Part shown: piece after piece, positions 23,561 to 31,857 of the stretch
How positions within the stretch are numbered: the stretch's first letter is position 1
Layout of the letters: the number at the start of each line of letters is the position of its first letter
Assembly (NCBI GenBank): GCA_013288545.1
Contig: JABDBR010000012.1
Coordinates: 1-37,981 of the forward strand
DNA from: Nitrososphaerota archaeon
GTDB taxonomy: Archaea > Thermoproteota > Nitrososphaeria > Nitrososphaerales > Nitrosopumilaceae
Length of the DNA: 37,981 nucleotides
Reading direction: 5' to 3'
Translations under genes and position numbers: made by a program
Notes under the pieces: model-generated
What the model saw: the letters and a program-made list of their open reading frames with translations, nothing else
Database searches by the model: none
What the model was told of the DNA's origin: nothing

Positions 23561-24352
23561 ATGGTTGCTGAAACAATGACAGATCTTGAAAAAAATCTAC
23601 ATACACAAACGGTTCAAGCCATTGAGGGTGTAAAAGATTCTAAAAAAATCGGAATTTCGTTTTCTGGTGGTGTTGACAGTTGTCTCTTGGCAAAAATTTG
23701 CCAAGATCTGGGATATGATGTATTGCTTCTTACGATGGGCTTTGAGGATTCACATGATGTCGAGTTTTCAAAAAAAATGGCAAATGTACTTGGCATGAAA
23801 CATGAAGTAGAAATCATTTCAGAGAAAACATTTTCAGATGTGGCAAAAAAAATCTGGGACACAATCAATGTAGATAATTTATCCTGGAATGAAAACTGTA
23901 TTGCGTTTTATTATGTGGCAAAACTTGCAAAAAATCACAAAATTGACAAGGTGGTGACCGCTAATGGCATAGATGAGCTCTTCTGTGGGTATAATGCCTA
24001 TCGTGATTCAATCTTAGAGGGAAACGATGCTGTACTTGAGATGATAAAAGATAAGCTAGATAATGAAATGAGGATGATGAGGGCAGTAAATAAAATTACA
24101 TCTGAATTTGGTGTTGTGATTGTGCAGCCATTTCTGTCAGAAAAATTTGTAGAATTTGCAAAAACTATTCCATTAGAGCATAAGATAAATGGCAACGATG
24201 ACCTTGTTAGAAAACATATTGTAAGAAAACTTGCAGTATCAATTGGGGTTCCAGAAGAGTCTGCTCTCAAGCTTAAAAAAGCAATGCAGTATGGATCCTT
24301 GATTCACAAAAATCTCTTAAAAGTCAAGAAAACTTGGAACATGAATTTCTGA
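23561..24352 (+). CDS. Stand-alone asparagine-synthase-like PP-loop protein
   Basis: 263 aa corresponding to only the C-terminal synthetase domain of AsnB. ATP PP-loop SGGVDS at residues 35-40, and the second AsnB motif NGIDELFCGY at about 135-144. The N-terminal glutaminase domain is absent, so ammonia would have to be free or supplied by another subunit, or the protein adenylates a different substrate. Known uses of this fold include amidation, tRNA thiolation and NAD synthesis; the DELFCGY motif points to the AsnB branch. The 3' end overlaps purB by 29 bp. Confidence 0.75.
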   Translation: MVAETMTDLEKNLHTQTVQAIEGVKDSKKIGISFSGGVDSCLLAKICQDLGYDVLLLTMGFEDSHDVEFSKKMANVLGMKHEVEIISEKTFSDVAKKIWDTINVDNLSWNENCIAFYYVAKLAKNHKIDKVVTANGIDELFCGYNAYRDSILEGNDAVLEMIKDKLDNEMRMMRAVNKITSEFGVVIVQPFLSEKFVEFAKTIPLEHKINGNDDLVRKHIVRKLAVSIGVPEESALKLKKAMQYGSLIHKNLLKVKKTWNMNF

Positions 24353-25685
24353 CATTGCTTGACACATTCTTGATTATATCAAATGACGCACCAAGATGGT
24401 TTTCAGGAATGAATACTCTGTCAATTTCTTCACCAGTCAAGTGAGATGAAAATGCTTCATCATTTCTTACCGCATCTCTAAAGTCTGCTCCTTCTTCTGA
24501 CGCCGCAAATGCTACTCGCTGAATATCTCTATATGCTTCAAATCTTGGAACCCCTTTCTGTATCAAAGCATCAAGAACAAATTCTGCAAATATCTGACCT
24601 TTTGTAATCTCAAGATTCTGTCTTATTTTATCTTCATTTACAAACAGAGAACTGACTATCCTTGTCATGGTCTCGAGCATCTCGTCAAGTAAGATTGGCC
24701 CAGTTGGAATGATGAATCTCTCATTTGCAGAGTTTGACAAGTCTCTTTCATGCCATAGTGGGATGTTTTCAAAAGCCACTGATATCTGACTGCGTAATAA
24801 CTTTGAAAGCGATGTTACACGCTCACTTTTTACTGGATTTCTCTTTACTGGGACTGCACTGCTTCCCATCTGACCTTTCTTGAAAGATTCTGCAACCTCA
24901 CCTATCTCTGTTCTTTGGAGATTTCGAATTTCTATAGCAATTTTTTCAAGTGTGGATCCGACCAAGGCCATATAAAAGATAAATTCCGCATATCTTTCAC
25001 GGGCAACTACTTGGGTTGTAACATCTGCAGGATATAGCCCGAGCTTCTTTGCCACTCTTCTTTGCACCTCCAAAGCTTTTGCACCCATGAGCGAACCAGT
25101 TCCTACTACACCTAATGTCTTACAAATCAAAATTCTTTTTTTCATTTCCTCTATTCTTTCCACATGTTTTGACATCTCATGTGCCCAATTTGCAAATTTT
25201 AGTCCAAAAGAAATTATGCTTGCATGTTGACCATGTGTCCTTCCTACTGCTGGTAAGGCTTTGTACTTTACAGCCTTGTCTGCTAAAATGATGGCTAATT
25301 TTGCTACTTTTGGTTCTATGATATTTAGAGTATCGCGAAATTGTAGGGAATTGCTTGTATCTACTAGATCATTGCTTGTCAAGCCATAATGTATCCATGG
25401 TTTTGCAGATGATTTGCAAATCTCGCTTAGGGCTTCTACCAAAGCTGCTGTATCATGATCACTTTTTGCCTCTAACTGTTTCACTCTTTTTACTGTGATC
25501 TTTCCAGATTTTGCCATCTTTGATATGTTCAAAGCTGCATCCTTTGGAATCATCCTTATCTCTGATTGAGCAAGAGCAACTGCGGCCTCTATATCTAATT
25601 GATATGTTATCTTTTTTTGATCATCGAAAATCTTCTTCATCTCATCAGTACCATAACGACCACCGTCAATTGGAAGAATTGGCAT
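24324..25685 (-). CDS. purB: Adenylosuccinate lyase
   Basis: Cleaves SAICAR and adenylosuccinate, releasing fumarate, in purine synthesis. The fumarase/aspartase superfamily signature GSSAVPVKRNP carries the catalytic serine loop. RTHGQHASIISFG (catalytic His) and the opening PILPIDGGRYGTDEMKKIF match the family. I set the start at ATG 25685 (453 aa). The open frame extends 63 bp further, but a GATTTATTTT box at about 25705-25715 predicts transcription starting at this ATG. It overlaps the converging PP-loop gene by 29 bp. Confidence 0.92.
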   Translation of the reverse strand: MPILPIDGGRYGTDEMKKIFDDQKKITYQLDIEAAVALAQSEIRMIPKDAALNISKMAKSGKITVKRVKQLEAKSDHDTAALVEALSEICKSSAKPWIHYGLTSNDLVDTSNSLQFRDTLNIIEPKVAKLAIILADKAVKYKALPAVGRTHGQHASIISFGLKFANWAHEMSKHVERIEEMKKRILICKTLGVVGTGSLMGAKALEVQRRVAKKLGLYPADVTTQVVARERYAEFIFYMALVGSTLEKIAIEIRNLQRTEIGEVAESFKKGQMGSSAVPVKRNPVKSERVTSLSKLLRSQISVAFENIPLWHERDLSNSANERFIIPTGPILLDEMLETMTRIVSSLFVNEDKIRQNLEITKGQIFAEFVLDALIQKGVPRFEAYRDIQRVAFAASEEGADFRDAVRNDEAFSSHLTGEEIDRVFIPENHLGASFDIIKNVSSNVRNSCSKFS

Positions 25686-25691
25686 GTCTTG

Positions 25692-25703
25692 GATCAATTG
25701 ATC
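25692..25703. repeat. Perfect 12-bp palindrome before purB start
   Basis: GATCAATTGATC sits between the purB TATA box and its ATG, overlapping the expected transcription start. It could act as an operator. Confidence 0.4.
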
Positions 25704-25779
25704 ATGGAAAATAAATCTACTTGTATGGGTTTGTATTGAAATCGACACTTTTTTCTATACTTGTGGATAAACCAAATCT

Positions 25780-25914
25780 ATGGGTTCGGATACAAAGACT
25801 GAAAAAAAGAACCTGAAAAACAATGATTCTGTTGATCAAAAAGATGATGCCGTCTTGCTTGATGGCAAAACATTACATGACTTGTATCGACATACTACCA
25901 AGCTGATTAAATGA
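25780..25914 (+). CDS. 44-aa charged hypothetical peptide
   Basis: ATG at 25780, TGA at 25912-25914. It reads MGSDTKTEKKNLKN...: a very hydrophilic Lys/Asp-rich N-terminal half and a short amphipathic helix at the end (LHDLYRHTTKLIK). A TTCTATA box at about 25752-25758 is correctly placed for a leaderless ATG. Unknown function; it may only be a leader for the gap before rtcB. Confidence 0.5.
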   Translation: MGSDTKTEKKNLKNNDSVDQKDDAVLLDGKTLHDLYRHTTKLIK

Positions 25915-25977
25915 TTAATTAGAAATCACATACTCATGATTTAAATTGTGTCCAGATACCTTTTTTCGCAGAAAGGG

Positions 25978-27429
25978 ATGTCGTCACTAATTCCAAAGAA
26001 AATACGAGAGATGGAATATCGCATTGAGGCTGATCCATCAAAAGGCATGAAAGTTCCAGTGACAATTTATGCTGATGAAAAATTATTGCAAAAAATGCTT
26101 ACCGATAGAACAATTCAACAAGCAATCAACGTATCTACTATACCTGGAGTACTAAAGCACGTTGTGGTTCTTCCAGATGGTCATGAAGGTTATGGGTTTC
26201 CTGTTGGGGGTGTAGCTGCTATGGATGCTGAAAATGGCATGATTAGTCCAGGAGGCGTAGGCTATGACATCAATTGTGGTGTCAGACTCATCAAAACGAA
26301 TCTTATGGAAAAAGATGTCCGACCAAGACTCAAAGACCTTGTAACTGAACTATTCACGTCTATTCCATCTGGTGTGGGATCCAAAGGTGCTGTACGACTT
26401 ACATCATCTGATCTTGATGAAGTTCTTGTAAAAGGAGTACAATGGGCAGTTGATCACGGATATGGTTCAAAGGATGATGCTGATGTATGTGAAGAAAATG
26501 GACAAATAAAAAATGCTGACCCTGAAAAAATATCTCCTACTGCACGCAAAAGAGGTGCACCTCAACTGGGAAGCCTTGGTTCTGGAAATCACTTTCTTGA
26601 GGTACAGCGCGTTGACCAAATTCATGATAAAGAAGCTGCCAAAAAAATGGGAATTTTCAATGAAGGACAAATTACTATATTGATTCATTGTGGTTCAAGA
26701 GGTTTTGGACATCAAGTCTGTAGTGATTATTTGAGGGTGTCAGAACAGGCACTTTCAAAATATAAAATAAATCTAGTAGACAGAGAACTAGCATGTGTTC
26801 CAAATTCTTCAGAAGAAGGAGAGTCCTATAGAAAAGCAATGTTTGCTGCGTTAAATTATGCATGGAGTAATAGACAGATGATCACACACTGGACAAGAAA
26901 AGCCTTTGAGCGAGTCTTCAAACAAACAGAATCTGATCTGGATATGAAATTAATCTATGATGTGGCTCATAATATTGCTAAAGTTGAAAAACACAAAATT
27001 GATGGTGAGCTACGTTCCGTTGTAGTTCATAGAAAGGGTGCAACAAGAGCATTCCCTCAAGGAAGAGATGAAGTACCAAGAAAATACCGAGATATTGGTC
27101 AGCCTGTTTTCATACCTGGCTCTATGGGTACTGGTAGCTGGATTTTGTTGGGGAAACCAGGTTCTATGGATTTGAGTTTTGGCTCTACCGCTCACGGTGC
27201 AGGAAGAATGATGTCAAGATCTGCGGCACGAAGAAATTTCACAGAAGGTCAAGTTCAAAAATCATTAAGCGATAAAGGAATTTTCATAAAAGCTCTTACA
27301 CGAGAAGGCGTGGTAGAAGAAACGCCTGAAGCATACAAGGATGTTGATGCTGTAGCAAATGTATCTCACGAACTTGGAATAGCTACAAAAGTAGCAAAGC
27401 TTGTCCCAATTGGGGTAATCAAGGGTTGA
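25978..27429 (+). CDS. rtcB: RNA-splicing ligase RtcB
   Basis: Joins 2',3'-cyclic phosphate and 5'-OH RNA ends using GTP and Mn2+. In archaea it seals tRNA exons after BHB endonuclease cleavage. Metal ligands are in DINCGVRL (Asp97, Cys100), NHFLEVQ and IHCGSRGFGHQV. The guanylated His is His406 in TAHGAGR, two positions off the Pyrococcus enzyme. TTTAAATT at 25939-25946 predicts a start near 25970, so I use ATG 25978 (483 aa), not the GTG at 25948. The next gene starts within its stop. It is the expected ligase for the intron-bearing tRNA-Trp of this window. Confidence 0.93.
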   Translation: MSSLIPKKIREMEYRIEADPSKGMKVPVTIYADEKLLQKMLTDRTIQQAINVSTIPGVLKHVVVLPDGHEGYGFPVGGVAAMDAENGMISPGGVGYDINCGVRLIKTNLMEKDVRPRLKDLVTELFTSIPSGVGSKGAVRLTSSDLDEVLVKGVQWAVDHGYGSKDDADVCEENGQIKNADPEKISPTARKRGAPQLGSLGSGNHFLEVQRVDQIHDKEAAKKMGIFNEGQITILIHCGSRGFGHQVCSDYLRVSEQALSKYKINLVDRELACVPNSSEEGESYRKAMFAALNYAWSNRQMITHWTRKAFERVFKQTESDLDMKLIYDVAHNIAKVEKHKIDGELRSVVVHRKGATRAFPQGRDEVPRKYRDIGQPVFIPGSMGTGSWILLGKPGSMDLSFGSTAHGAGRMMSRSAARRNFTEGQVQKSLSDKGIFIKALTREGVVEETPEAYKDVDAVANVSHELGIATKVAKLVPIGVIKG

Positions 27430-27884
27430 CAGAGGAAGACAAAGAGCTTGAACTTCTCAAGGCAAAAAGGATGCTTGAGATGCAAAAAAATATCTCACAA
27501 AGACAGAAAATTGAAGAGGTAAAGCCAGAATCAAAGGCACAAAAGGTTTCTCCAAGGGATCTAGTTCTCAAACAACTCGGATATAGGGGAGACGAAGTAC
27601 TTCAGAATGCCGAATCCCAGTTTCCCAATGAGACCAAAGTTATTGTAGAAAAACTTGCAGAACTCATCCAGGGAGGAGAAATTACCGAAATCATAGATGG
27701 AGGAAAATTGTTGACATTATTCAGGTCAGTTGGAATTCGTGTAAGAGTACAAACTACAATCAATGTTGAACAAGATGGTAAAATGGTATCTTGGTCAGAT
27801 AAACTAAAAGGTGAAACAAAATCGTTGTCTGAACCTGTATCCGATCAGGTATCTTCTAATGATTCTCCAGTTGAAAATATCTAG
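27426..27884 (+). CDS. PDCD5/TFAR19-family DNA-binding protein
   Basis: 152 aa from TTG at 27426, which overlaps the rtcB stop (TTGA). The N-terminal helix ELELLKAKRMLEMQK and the helical core (about residues 43-105, with LAELIQGGEITEIIDGGKLLTLF) follow the archaeal PDCD5 pattern. The tail after about residue 130 is low-complexity Ser/acidic (SLSEPVSDQVSSND), an addition not usual for the family. PDCD5 proteins are small DNA-associated helical bundles of uncertain role. Coupling to rtcB suggests co-expression, not a proven joint function. Confidence 0.7.
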   Translation: MTEEDKELELLKAKRMLEMQKNISQRQKIEEVKPESKAQKVSPRDLVLKQLGYRGDEVLQNAESQFPNETKVIVEKLAELIQGGEITEIIDGGKLLTLFRSVGIRVRVQTTINVEQDGKMVSWSDKLKGETKSLSEPVSDQVSSNDSPVENI

Positions 27885-27962
27885 CAATTATTTAATGTAA
27901 ACAATTTCTGATCCAGTCAGTAACTAAGTTTATTATTCCTGTATCATGTTGGATGGTTGCTT

Positions 27963-28286
27963 ATGTACGGTAGGGTCACCATTATCCAAATTGCAACAAC
28001 TAACTATGAAACTGATCGAGAGATTGTTGTTGCTGCAATGGATGAATTACAATCTCTTTGTGGTATCAAAGAAGGATATCTGGTAAGTAATCCGATGGAA
28101 AGATTTGGTTGGGCTTTTTTCAAAGTATTGATAAAAATTGAACTGCTTTCTGGAATGGAGTTGAAACTGGGAGATCAGATTGCAAAAACCAAAGGAAAAA
28201 AAATTGAAGAAAAATTTGTCACCTTTATGACAAAATTCTTTGAAAGCAAAAATGCTAAAGTAAAAGTTAAACTGGTAGATGCCTAG
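27963..28286 (+). CDS. Hypothetical protein, 107 aa
   Basis: Reads [18 protein letters not shown]... from ATG 27963; a TTG six bases earlier is the alternative. A TTTATTA box at about 27929-27936 agrees with either. An N-terminal beta strand is followed by helices and a central [17 protein letters not shown] segment that looks like a buried strand. The C-terminus is Lys-rich. There is no signal peptide. Family not recognised. Its stop overlaps the end of the converging uS11 gene by 4 bp. Confidence 0.6.
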   Translation: MYGRVTIIQIATTNYETDREIVVAAMDELQSLCGIKEGYLVSNPMERFGWAFFKVLIKIELLSGMELKLGDQIAKTKGKKIEEKFVTFMTKFFESKNAKVKVKLVDA

Positions 28287-28687
28287 ACTCTTCTTCCTCT
28301 TTTACCACCCTTCTTTCTAGTGGTATCATGAGGGATTGGTGTTACATCGTCAATTCTTCCAATCTTGAATCCGCCTCTTGCTAGTGCTCTGATTGCTGCT
28401 TGTGCACCAGGACCTGGAACACGTGAGCCAACTCCACCGACTGCTCTTACTCTTATGTGAAGACCTGTGAAGCCCTTGTCATGTGCTGCTTCAACTACTG
28501 CTGCAGTTGATTTCATTGCAGCATAAGGAGATGATTCGTATCTGTCTGCGTTAACATGTCGTCCACCGGAACTAATTGCCACAGTTTCTGCACCAGAAAC
28601 GTCTGTGATGTGCACTATGGTATTGTTAAAACTACTGAAAATGTGAGCGATACCCCATTTTTCCTTAGCTTCTTGTACGGACAACAT
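28283..28687 (-). CDS. rps11: Ribosomal protein uS11
   Basis: 134 aa, archaeal length. Small-subunit platform protein. Seen: [39 protein letters not shown], and the basic RNA-binding tail [22 protein letters not shown] at 28687 is leaderless from TTTTTTAAAC (about 28705-28714). It is separated here from the usual rps13-rps4-rps11 cluster of archaea: the genes on both sides are unrelated. Confidence 0.95.
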   Translation of the reverse strand: MLSVQEAKEKWGIAHIFSSFNNTIVHITDVSGAETVAISSGGRHVNADRYESSPYAAMKSTAAVVEAAHDKGFTGLHIRVRAVGGVGSRVPGPGAQAAIRALARGGFKIGRIDDVTPIPHDTTRKKGGKRGRRV

Positions 28688-28717
28688 TTCAAGACTCTTT
28701 AACGGGTTTAAAAAACA

Positions 28718-29677
28718 TTAGGATCTAAGATGTGTCCAGCCACATCTCTTAATGACCTTAGATCTGTCATTGGCAATCAAAACCACATTCTTTCCATTGG
28801 AAACATGACCTATCTCAGATAGTGGAATGTTCATCTTTTTTGCCAGATTTCTGATTTTTTGCAAGTCTCTTGGATGCGCTGTTGATACAATCTCATATTC
28901 TTCACCGCCGCAAAACACTAGATCCTCCAAACTTATTTTATTTTGATGTGCAAAATTGATAACATCATTTCCGGTGGGCAGGCTAGTTATCACAAATTTC
29001 TTTTTACTCTGATGGCTCATGTCATTTAGTGTTATGGCTAGTCCATCACTAGAATCCATGGATGATGAAAAATACTTGGCAGCCTTTAATCCAAAATCTA
29101 GTCTGGGATTGGGTCTAAAAATTGCTCTTCTGAATCTTTTTGTTGCCTGCTGATCTGTCTTGTAACCGTCAAGGGTAATCTTCAAGCCTGCTGAAGAATA
29201 TCCAAAAGGGCCTGATGTTATTATGACGTCTCCTATCTTGGCGCCCCCTCTTGATGGTATTTTTTGGCTACTTGTTCCAAACATGGATACCTCAATGACT
29301 AACTCTCTTCCCTCATTGGTGTCTCCACCAATTATGTGCACTCCAAATTCTTTGGATGATCTTAGAAAACCGCTTGCTAAATCTTTGACCATTTTTTGAG
29401 TAAAATTACGTGGTATTGCTAATGCAATTGTGGCAAATGTGGGCTTGACTCCCTTGCACGAAAAATCACTTACACATGAAACCAAGCTTTTTCTTGCAAC
29501 TTCATCAAGTTTCATTCCTTTTGGTATGTCGGTACTTTGAACTAGCATATCTGATTTTACAATAAATTTGATATTGCCAATCTTTAAGACTTCAACATCG
29601 TCAGCTTGAAACCTCGATTTTTTCCCAAATCGACTTTGAAATGTCTTGATTATTTCAATTTCATCTGGATTCTTCAT
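28718..29677 (-). CDS. thiL: Thiamine-monophosphate kinase
   Basis: Phosphorylates thiamine monophosphate to thiamine diphosphate, the last step of the pathway. PurM/AIR-synthase fold. Motifs: KSDMLVQSTDIP (metal/ATP Asp near residues 42-49), IIGGDTNEG (glycine-rich, Asp), MDSSDGLA and FCGGEEYEIV, the hallmark ThiL series. 319 aa is normal. It overlaps the end of glmM by 17 bp, so the two form an operon. Confidence 0.88.
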   Translation of the reverse strand: MKNPDEIEIIKTFQSRFGKKSRFQADDVEVLKIGNIKFIVKSDMLVQSTDIPKGMKLDEVARKSLVSCVSDFSCKGVKPTFATIALAIPRNFTQKMVKDLASGFLRSSKEFGVHIIGGDTNEGRELVIEVSMFGTSSQKIPSRGGAKIGDVIITSGPFGYSSAGLKITLDGYKTDQQATKRFRRAIFRPNPRLDFGLKAAKYFSSSMDSSDGLAITLNDMSHQSKKKFVITSLPTGNDVINFAHQNKISLEDLVFCGGEEYEIVSTAHPRDLQKIRNLAKKMNIPLSEIGHVSNGKNVVLIANDRSKVIKRCGWTHLRS

Positions 29678-30959
29678 AGCTTTGTTTAACCAGCTTGGTA
29701 ACTTGTTTTTCTATTGATTTAGCCTTACTCAAATCATTTGATTCTACAGAGACTCTGATGATGTGCTCAGTATTTGACTGTCTCACTAGTACCCAACTAT
29801 CCTCATCTATTATGGATTTTATTCCGTCAATTGTTATAATTTGGCTTGACTGTTTTCTCATCTTTTTCAAAAGAGTTTGAAGTGTTTTTTTGTGAAGTTT
29901 GGAATCAACACTTACTTTGGTTCGTACTTGATGGTATTCTTCCATGAATTTATTTATGTCATCGAATTGTTTTGTTCCAACCATTGATGCGATAAGGCCA
30001 CTTGTAAGTAACCCATCTCTACACATGTTAAATTCTGGTAAAATAAAACCAGCACTACTTCCTTCTCCTCCAGCTTGAGATTTAGTTTTTAACATCAGAT
30101 CCACAACATTTGCTTCTCCAACCTTTGATCTGTTGACCTGACCTCCTTCATTTTTGATAAATTTTTCAATTGCAACACTGGTATCTATACTGAGAACAAA
30201 TTTTTTGTACCCTTTTTCAAGTGCACCTGCTACGCCAAGACCCAGCGTTACATCTGGTGATTGTTTCTTGCCGTTCTTTACTACAACCAGTCTGTCTCCA
30301 TCAAGATCAAAAGCAAAACCTATGCTTGTCTTTTTTGAGGCTTGAACAAGTTCTGATAATTGATCGTTTGTGGGGTCTGGACCTCGAGTTGATTTTCCGG
30401 GAATTCCATTGATCACGCTTACTTTACAACCTAATTTTCTTAGCAACTGTGGAGCAACTTCAAACGCTGCACCACCTCCTACGTCGATTGCTATTTTGGA
30501 TGATCTTTTCATGTCTCCAATTACTTTTGCAGCCTCATCTATGTAGTCTGAATCAACCTGTGTTTCAGTACCTATTTTCTCTCTCTGAAACTTGTCTTTT
30601 TTTATCATGTATTGTAGTTCTGATTCGTTAATGCCTCTTCCATCTAGGATAAACTTGAGTCCATTCCATTCTAATGGATTGTGTGAAGAGGTAATGATTA
30701 AACCACTACCATATTTTCTTGCTTCTCTGAAAATAACGGGAGTGGGGGATATGCCAAGATTGTAAACTGATATTCCCCTTTCTAAAAGCGAGGCAATTGC
30801 AACATTGGTTACTATCTCACCTGATGGTCTAGTGTCTCTACCAACAATACATTTTTTTGACTTGACAAGACGTGAAAAATTTCTACAATAATAGATTATA
30901 TCTTCAAGATTGAGGTCATTGCCAAAAATCCCACGAACTCCGGAAATCGATACTTTCAA
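29661..30959 (-). CDS. glmM: Phosphoglucosamine/phosphomannomutase family enzyme
   Basis: 432 aa alpha-D-phosphohexomutase that moves phosphate between C1 and C6 of a hexose or glucosamine phosphate. Active-site phosphoserine loop TSSHNP (Ser92), metal-binding loop DLDGDR (220-225), and sugar-binding GEGSSAG. Glycosylation and UDP-sugar supply are the expected uses. Archaeal homologues differ in GlcN versus mannose/glucose preference, so the symbol is provisional. Starts at TTG 30959, leaderless from the box shared with tRNA-Thr. Confidence 0.82.
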   Translation of the reverse strand: MKVSISGVRGIFGNDLNLEDIIYYCRNFSRLVKSKKCIVGRDTRPSGEIVTNVAIASLLERGISVYNLGISPTPVIFREARKYGSGLIITSSHNPLEWNGLKFILDGRGINESELQYMIKKDKFQREKIGTETQVDSDYIDEAAKVIGDMKRSSKIAIDVGGGAAFEVAPQLLRKLGCKVSVINGIPGKSTRGPDPTNDQLSELVQASKKTSIGFAFDLDGDRLVVVKNGKKQSPDVTLGLGVAGALEKGYKKFVLSIDTSVAIEKFIKNEGGQVNRSKVGEANVVDLMLKTKSQAGGEGSSAGFILPEFNMCRDGLLTSGLIASMVGTKQFDDINKFMEEYHQVRTKVSVDSKLHKKTLQTLLKKMRKQSSQIITIDGIKSIIDEDSWVLVRQSNTEHIIRVSVESNDLSKAKSIEKQVTKLVKQSYEESR

Positions 30960-30981
30960 TGACTCAAAAACGCAAAGGCTT

Positions 30982-30989
30982 TTTATAAA
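30982..30989. promoter_or_regulatory. Bidirectional TATA box, glmM / tRNA-Thr
   Basis: TTTATAAA, a perfect palindrome centred at 30985.5. The midpoint between the glmM TTG (30959) and tRNA-Thr G1 (31013) is 30986. One box appears to drive a protein gene leftwards and a tRNA rightwards. Confidence 0.6.
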
Positions 30990-31012
30990 CTCTGATTACA
31001 TTGCGAACCACT

Positions 31013-31086
31013 GCCTCGATAGCTCAGCCTGGTAGAGCGAACGCCTCGTAAGCGTTAGGCCGTGGGATCGAATCCCACTCGAGGCT
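31013..31086 (+). tRNA. tRNA-Thr(CGU)
   Basis: 74 nt without intron. Acceptor GCCTCGA pairs with TCGAGGC, and the discriminator is T. D arm GCTC...GAGC. The anticodon stem AACGC/GCGTT has loop CTCGTAA, giving anticodon CGT. T arm GTGGG-ATCGAAT-CCCAC. CCA is not encoded. U73 and the anticodon identify threonine. Confidence 0.93.
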
Positions 31087-31122
31087 TAAAACTTTGTTAC
31101 ATGGTGTGATTGCTTAATTATT

Positions 31123-31218
31123 CTAAAGTCTGCTTTCTTCTTTTCCTTCGTCAAGGGATTCTATATCTAATTCGAGTTCTTTAGCAAGTCCCTTCCACCA
31201 TACTAATGTATCTCCCAC
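31123..31218 (-). CDS. 31-aa peptide or remnant of a longer gene
   Basis: On the minus strand an open frame ends at TAG 31123-31125 and has protein-like composition: MGDTLVWWKGLAKELELD then an acidic tail. From GTG at 31218 it encodes 31 aa. The frame remains open and protein-like for about 19 more codons upstream (RQIYKGVVWFIKRG) without a good start codon, so it may be the end of a decayed gene. A TATAAAG at 31251-31257 could be a promoter for the short form. Function unknown. Confidence 0.4.
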   Translation of the reverse strand: MGDTLVWWKGLAKELELDIESLDEGKEESRL

Positions 31219-31469
31219 AATTGCTCCCCTTTTGATAAACCAAACTACGCCTTTATAGATCTGTCGGTTTTCTAACCTCTAACTAAACTAATTATCTGAT
31301 CGAAACTGCATGTTGCATATTTTTAAAAATTTTGTTTATCGTAAACTCATGTACGATTGAATATGAAAATGATCTTTCCTAAAAAATACTAATTATGATT
31401 TTTTTTAAAATTTTATAAAATATGGTATTTGTACTTTCTACAAATTAAAATAATGAAAAATGAATGGGC
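31219..31469. other. AT-rich gap without genes
   Basis: No ORF of note. It holds the palindrome ATTTTATAAAAT (31410-31421) and a hairpin ATTTGTA-CTTTC-TACAAAT (31427-31445) directly downstream of the leftward winged-helix gene, where it may end that transcript. Confidence 0.5.
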
Positions 31470-31751
31470 TTAGAGATCTAAGCCAAAAGAGTCTGCTAAA
31501 TTCTGGAATCTTTCGTATGTTTCCAGATATTGCTTACCTTTTGAAGTTATAACAAATGTGTTCTTGCCGTCGTATTCTATCTTGTTCATTAGTCCTGCAC
31601 CAGTGAGGTTGTCGACGAATTTTGAAAGTCTTGAATGTGATAAGTTTGCCTTGGTTAGAAGTGATGTTACGTTAATTCCGTTCATGCCGCTTTCTTCTGT
31701 TACAGTAAGCAAATCTCTTACTATCTGCATGCTTGTTCTATATGCTACCAT
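31470..31751 (-). CDS. Winged-helix transcription regulator (HTH_45-like)
   Basis: 93 aa. The helix-turn-helix is INVTSLLTKANLSHSRLSKFVDNLTGAGLM (about residues 26-55), followed by a wing (KIEYDGKNTFVITSKGKQYLE) and a C-terminal dimer helix. Matches the small archaeal winged-helix group that regulates nearby or unlinked genes. ATG at 31751 is 21-30 bp from a CTTATATCAC box (about 31772-31781). It diverges from the YkgJ-like gene and could control it. Confidence 0.75.
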   Translation of the reverse strand: MVAYRTSMQIVRDLLTVTEESGMNGINVTSLLTKANLSHSRLSKFVDNLTGAGLMNKIEYDGKNTFVITSKGKQYLETYERFQNLADSFGLDL

Positions 31752-31857
31752 TGCTAGAAAGTATAGAATTTGGTGATATAAGGGTATTACTATTTATTCT
31801 CTCTGGAAACCTTATAGGGATCAGATCTTGTCTCAATAAAAGGAATTTTATCCTTTT

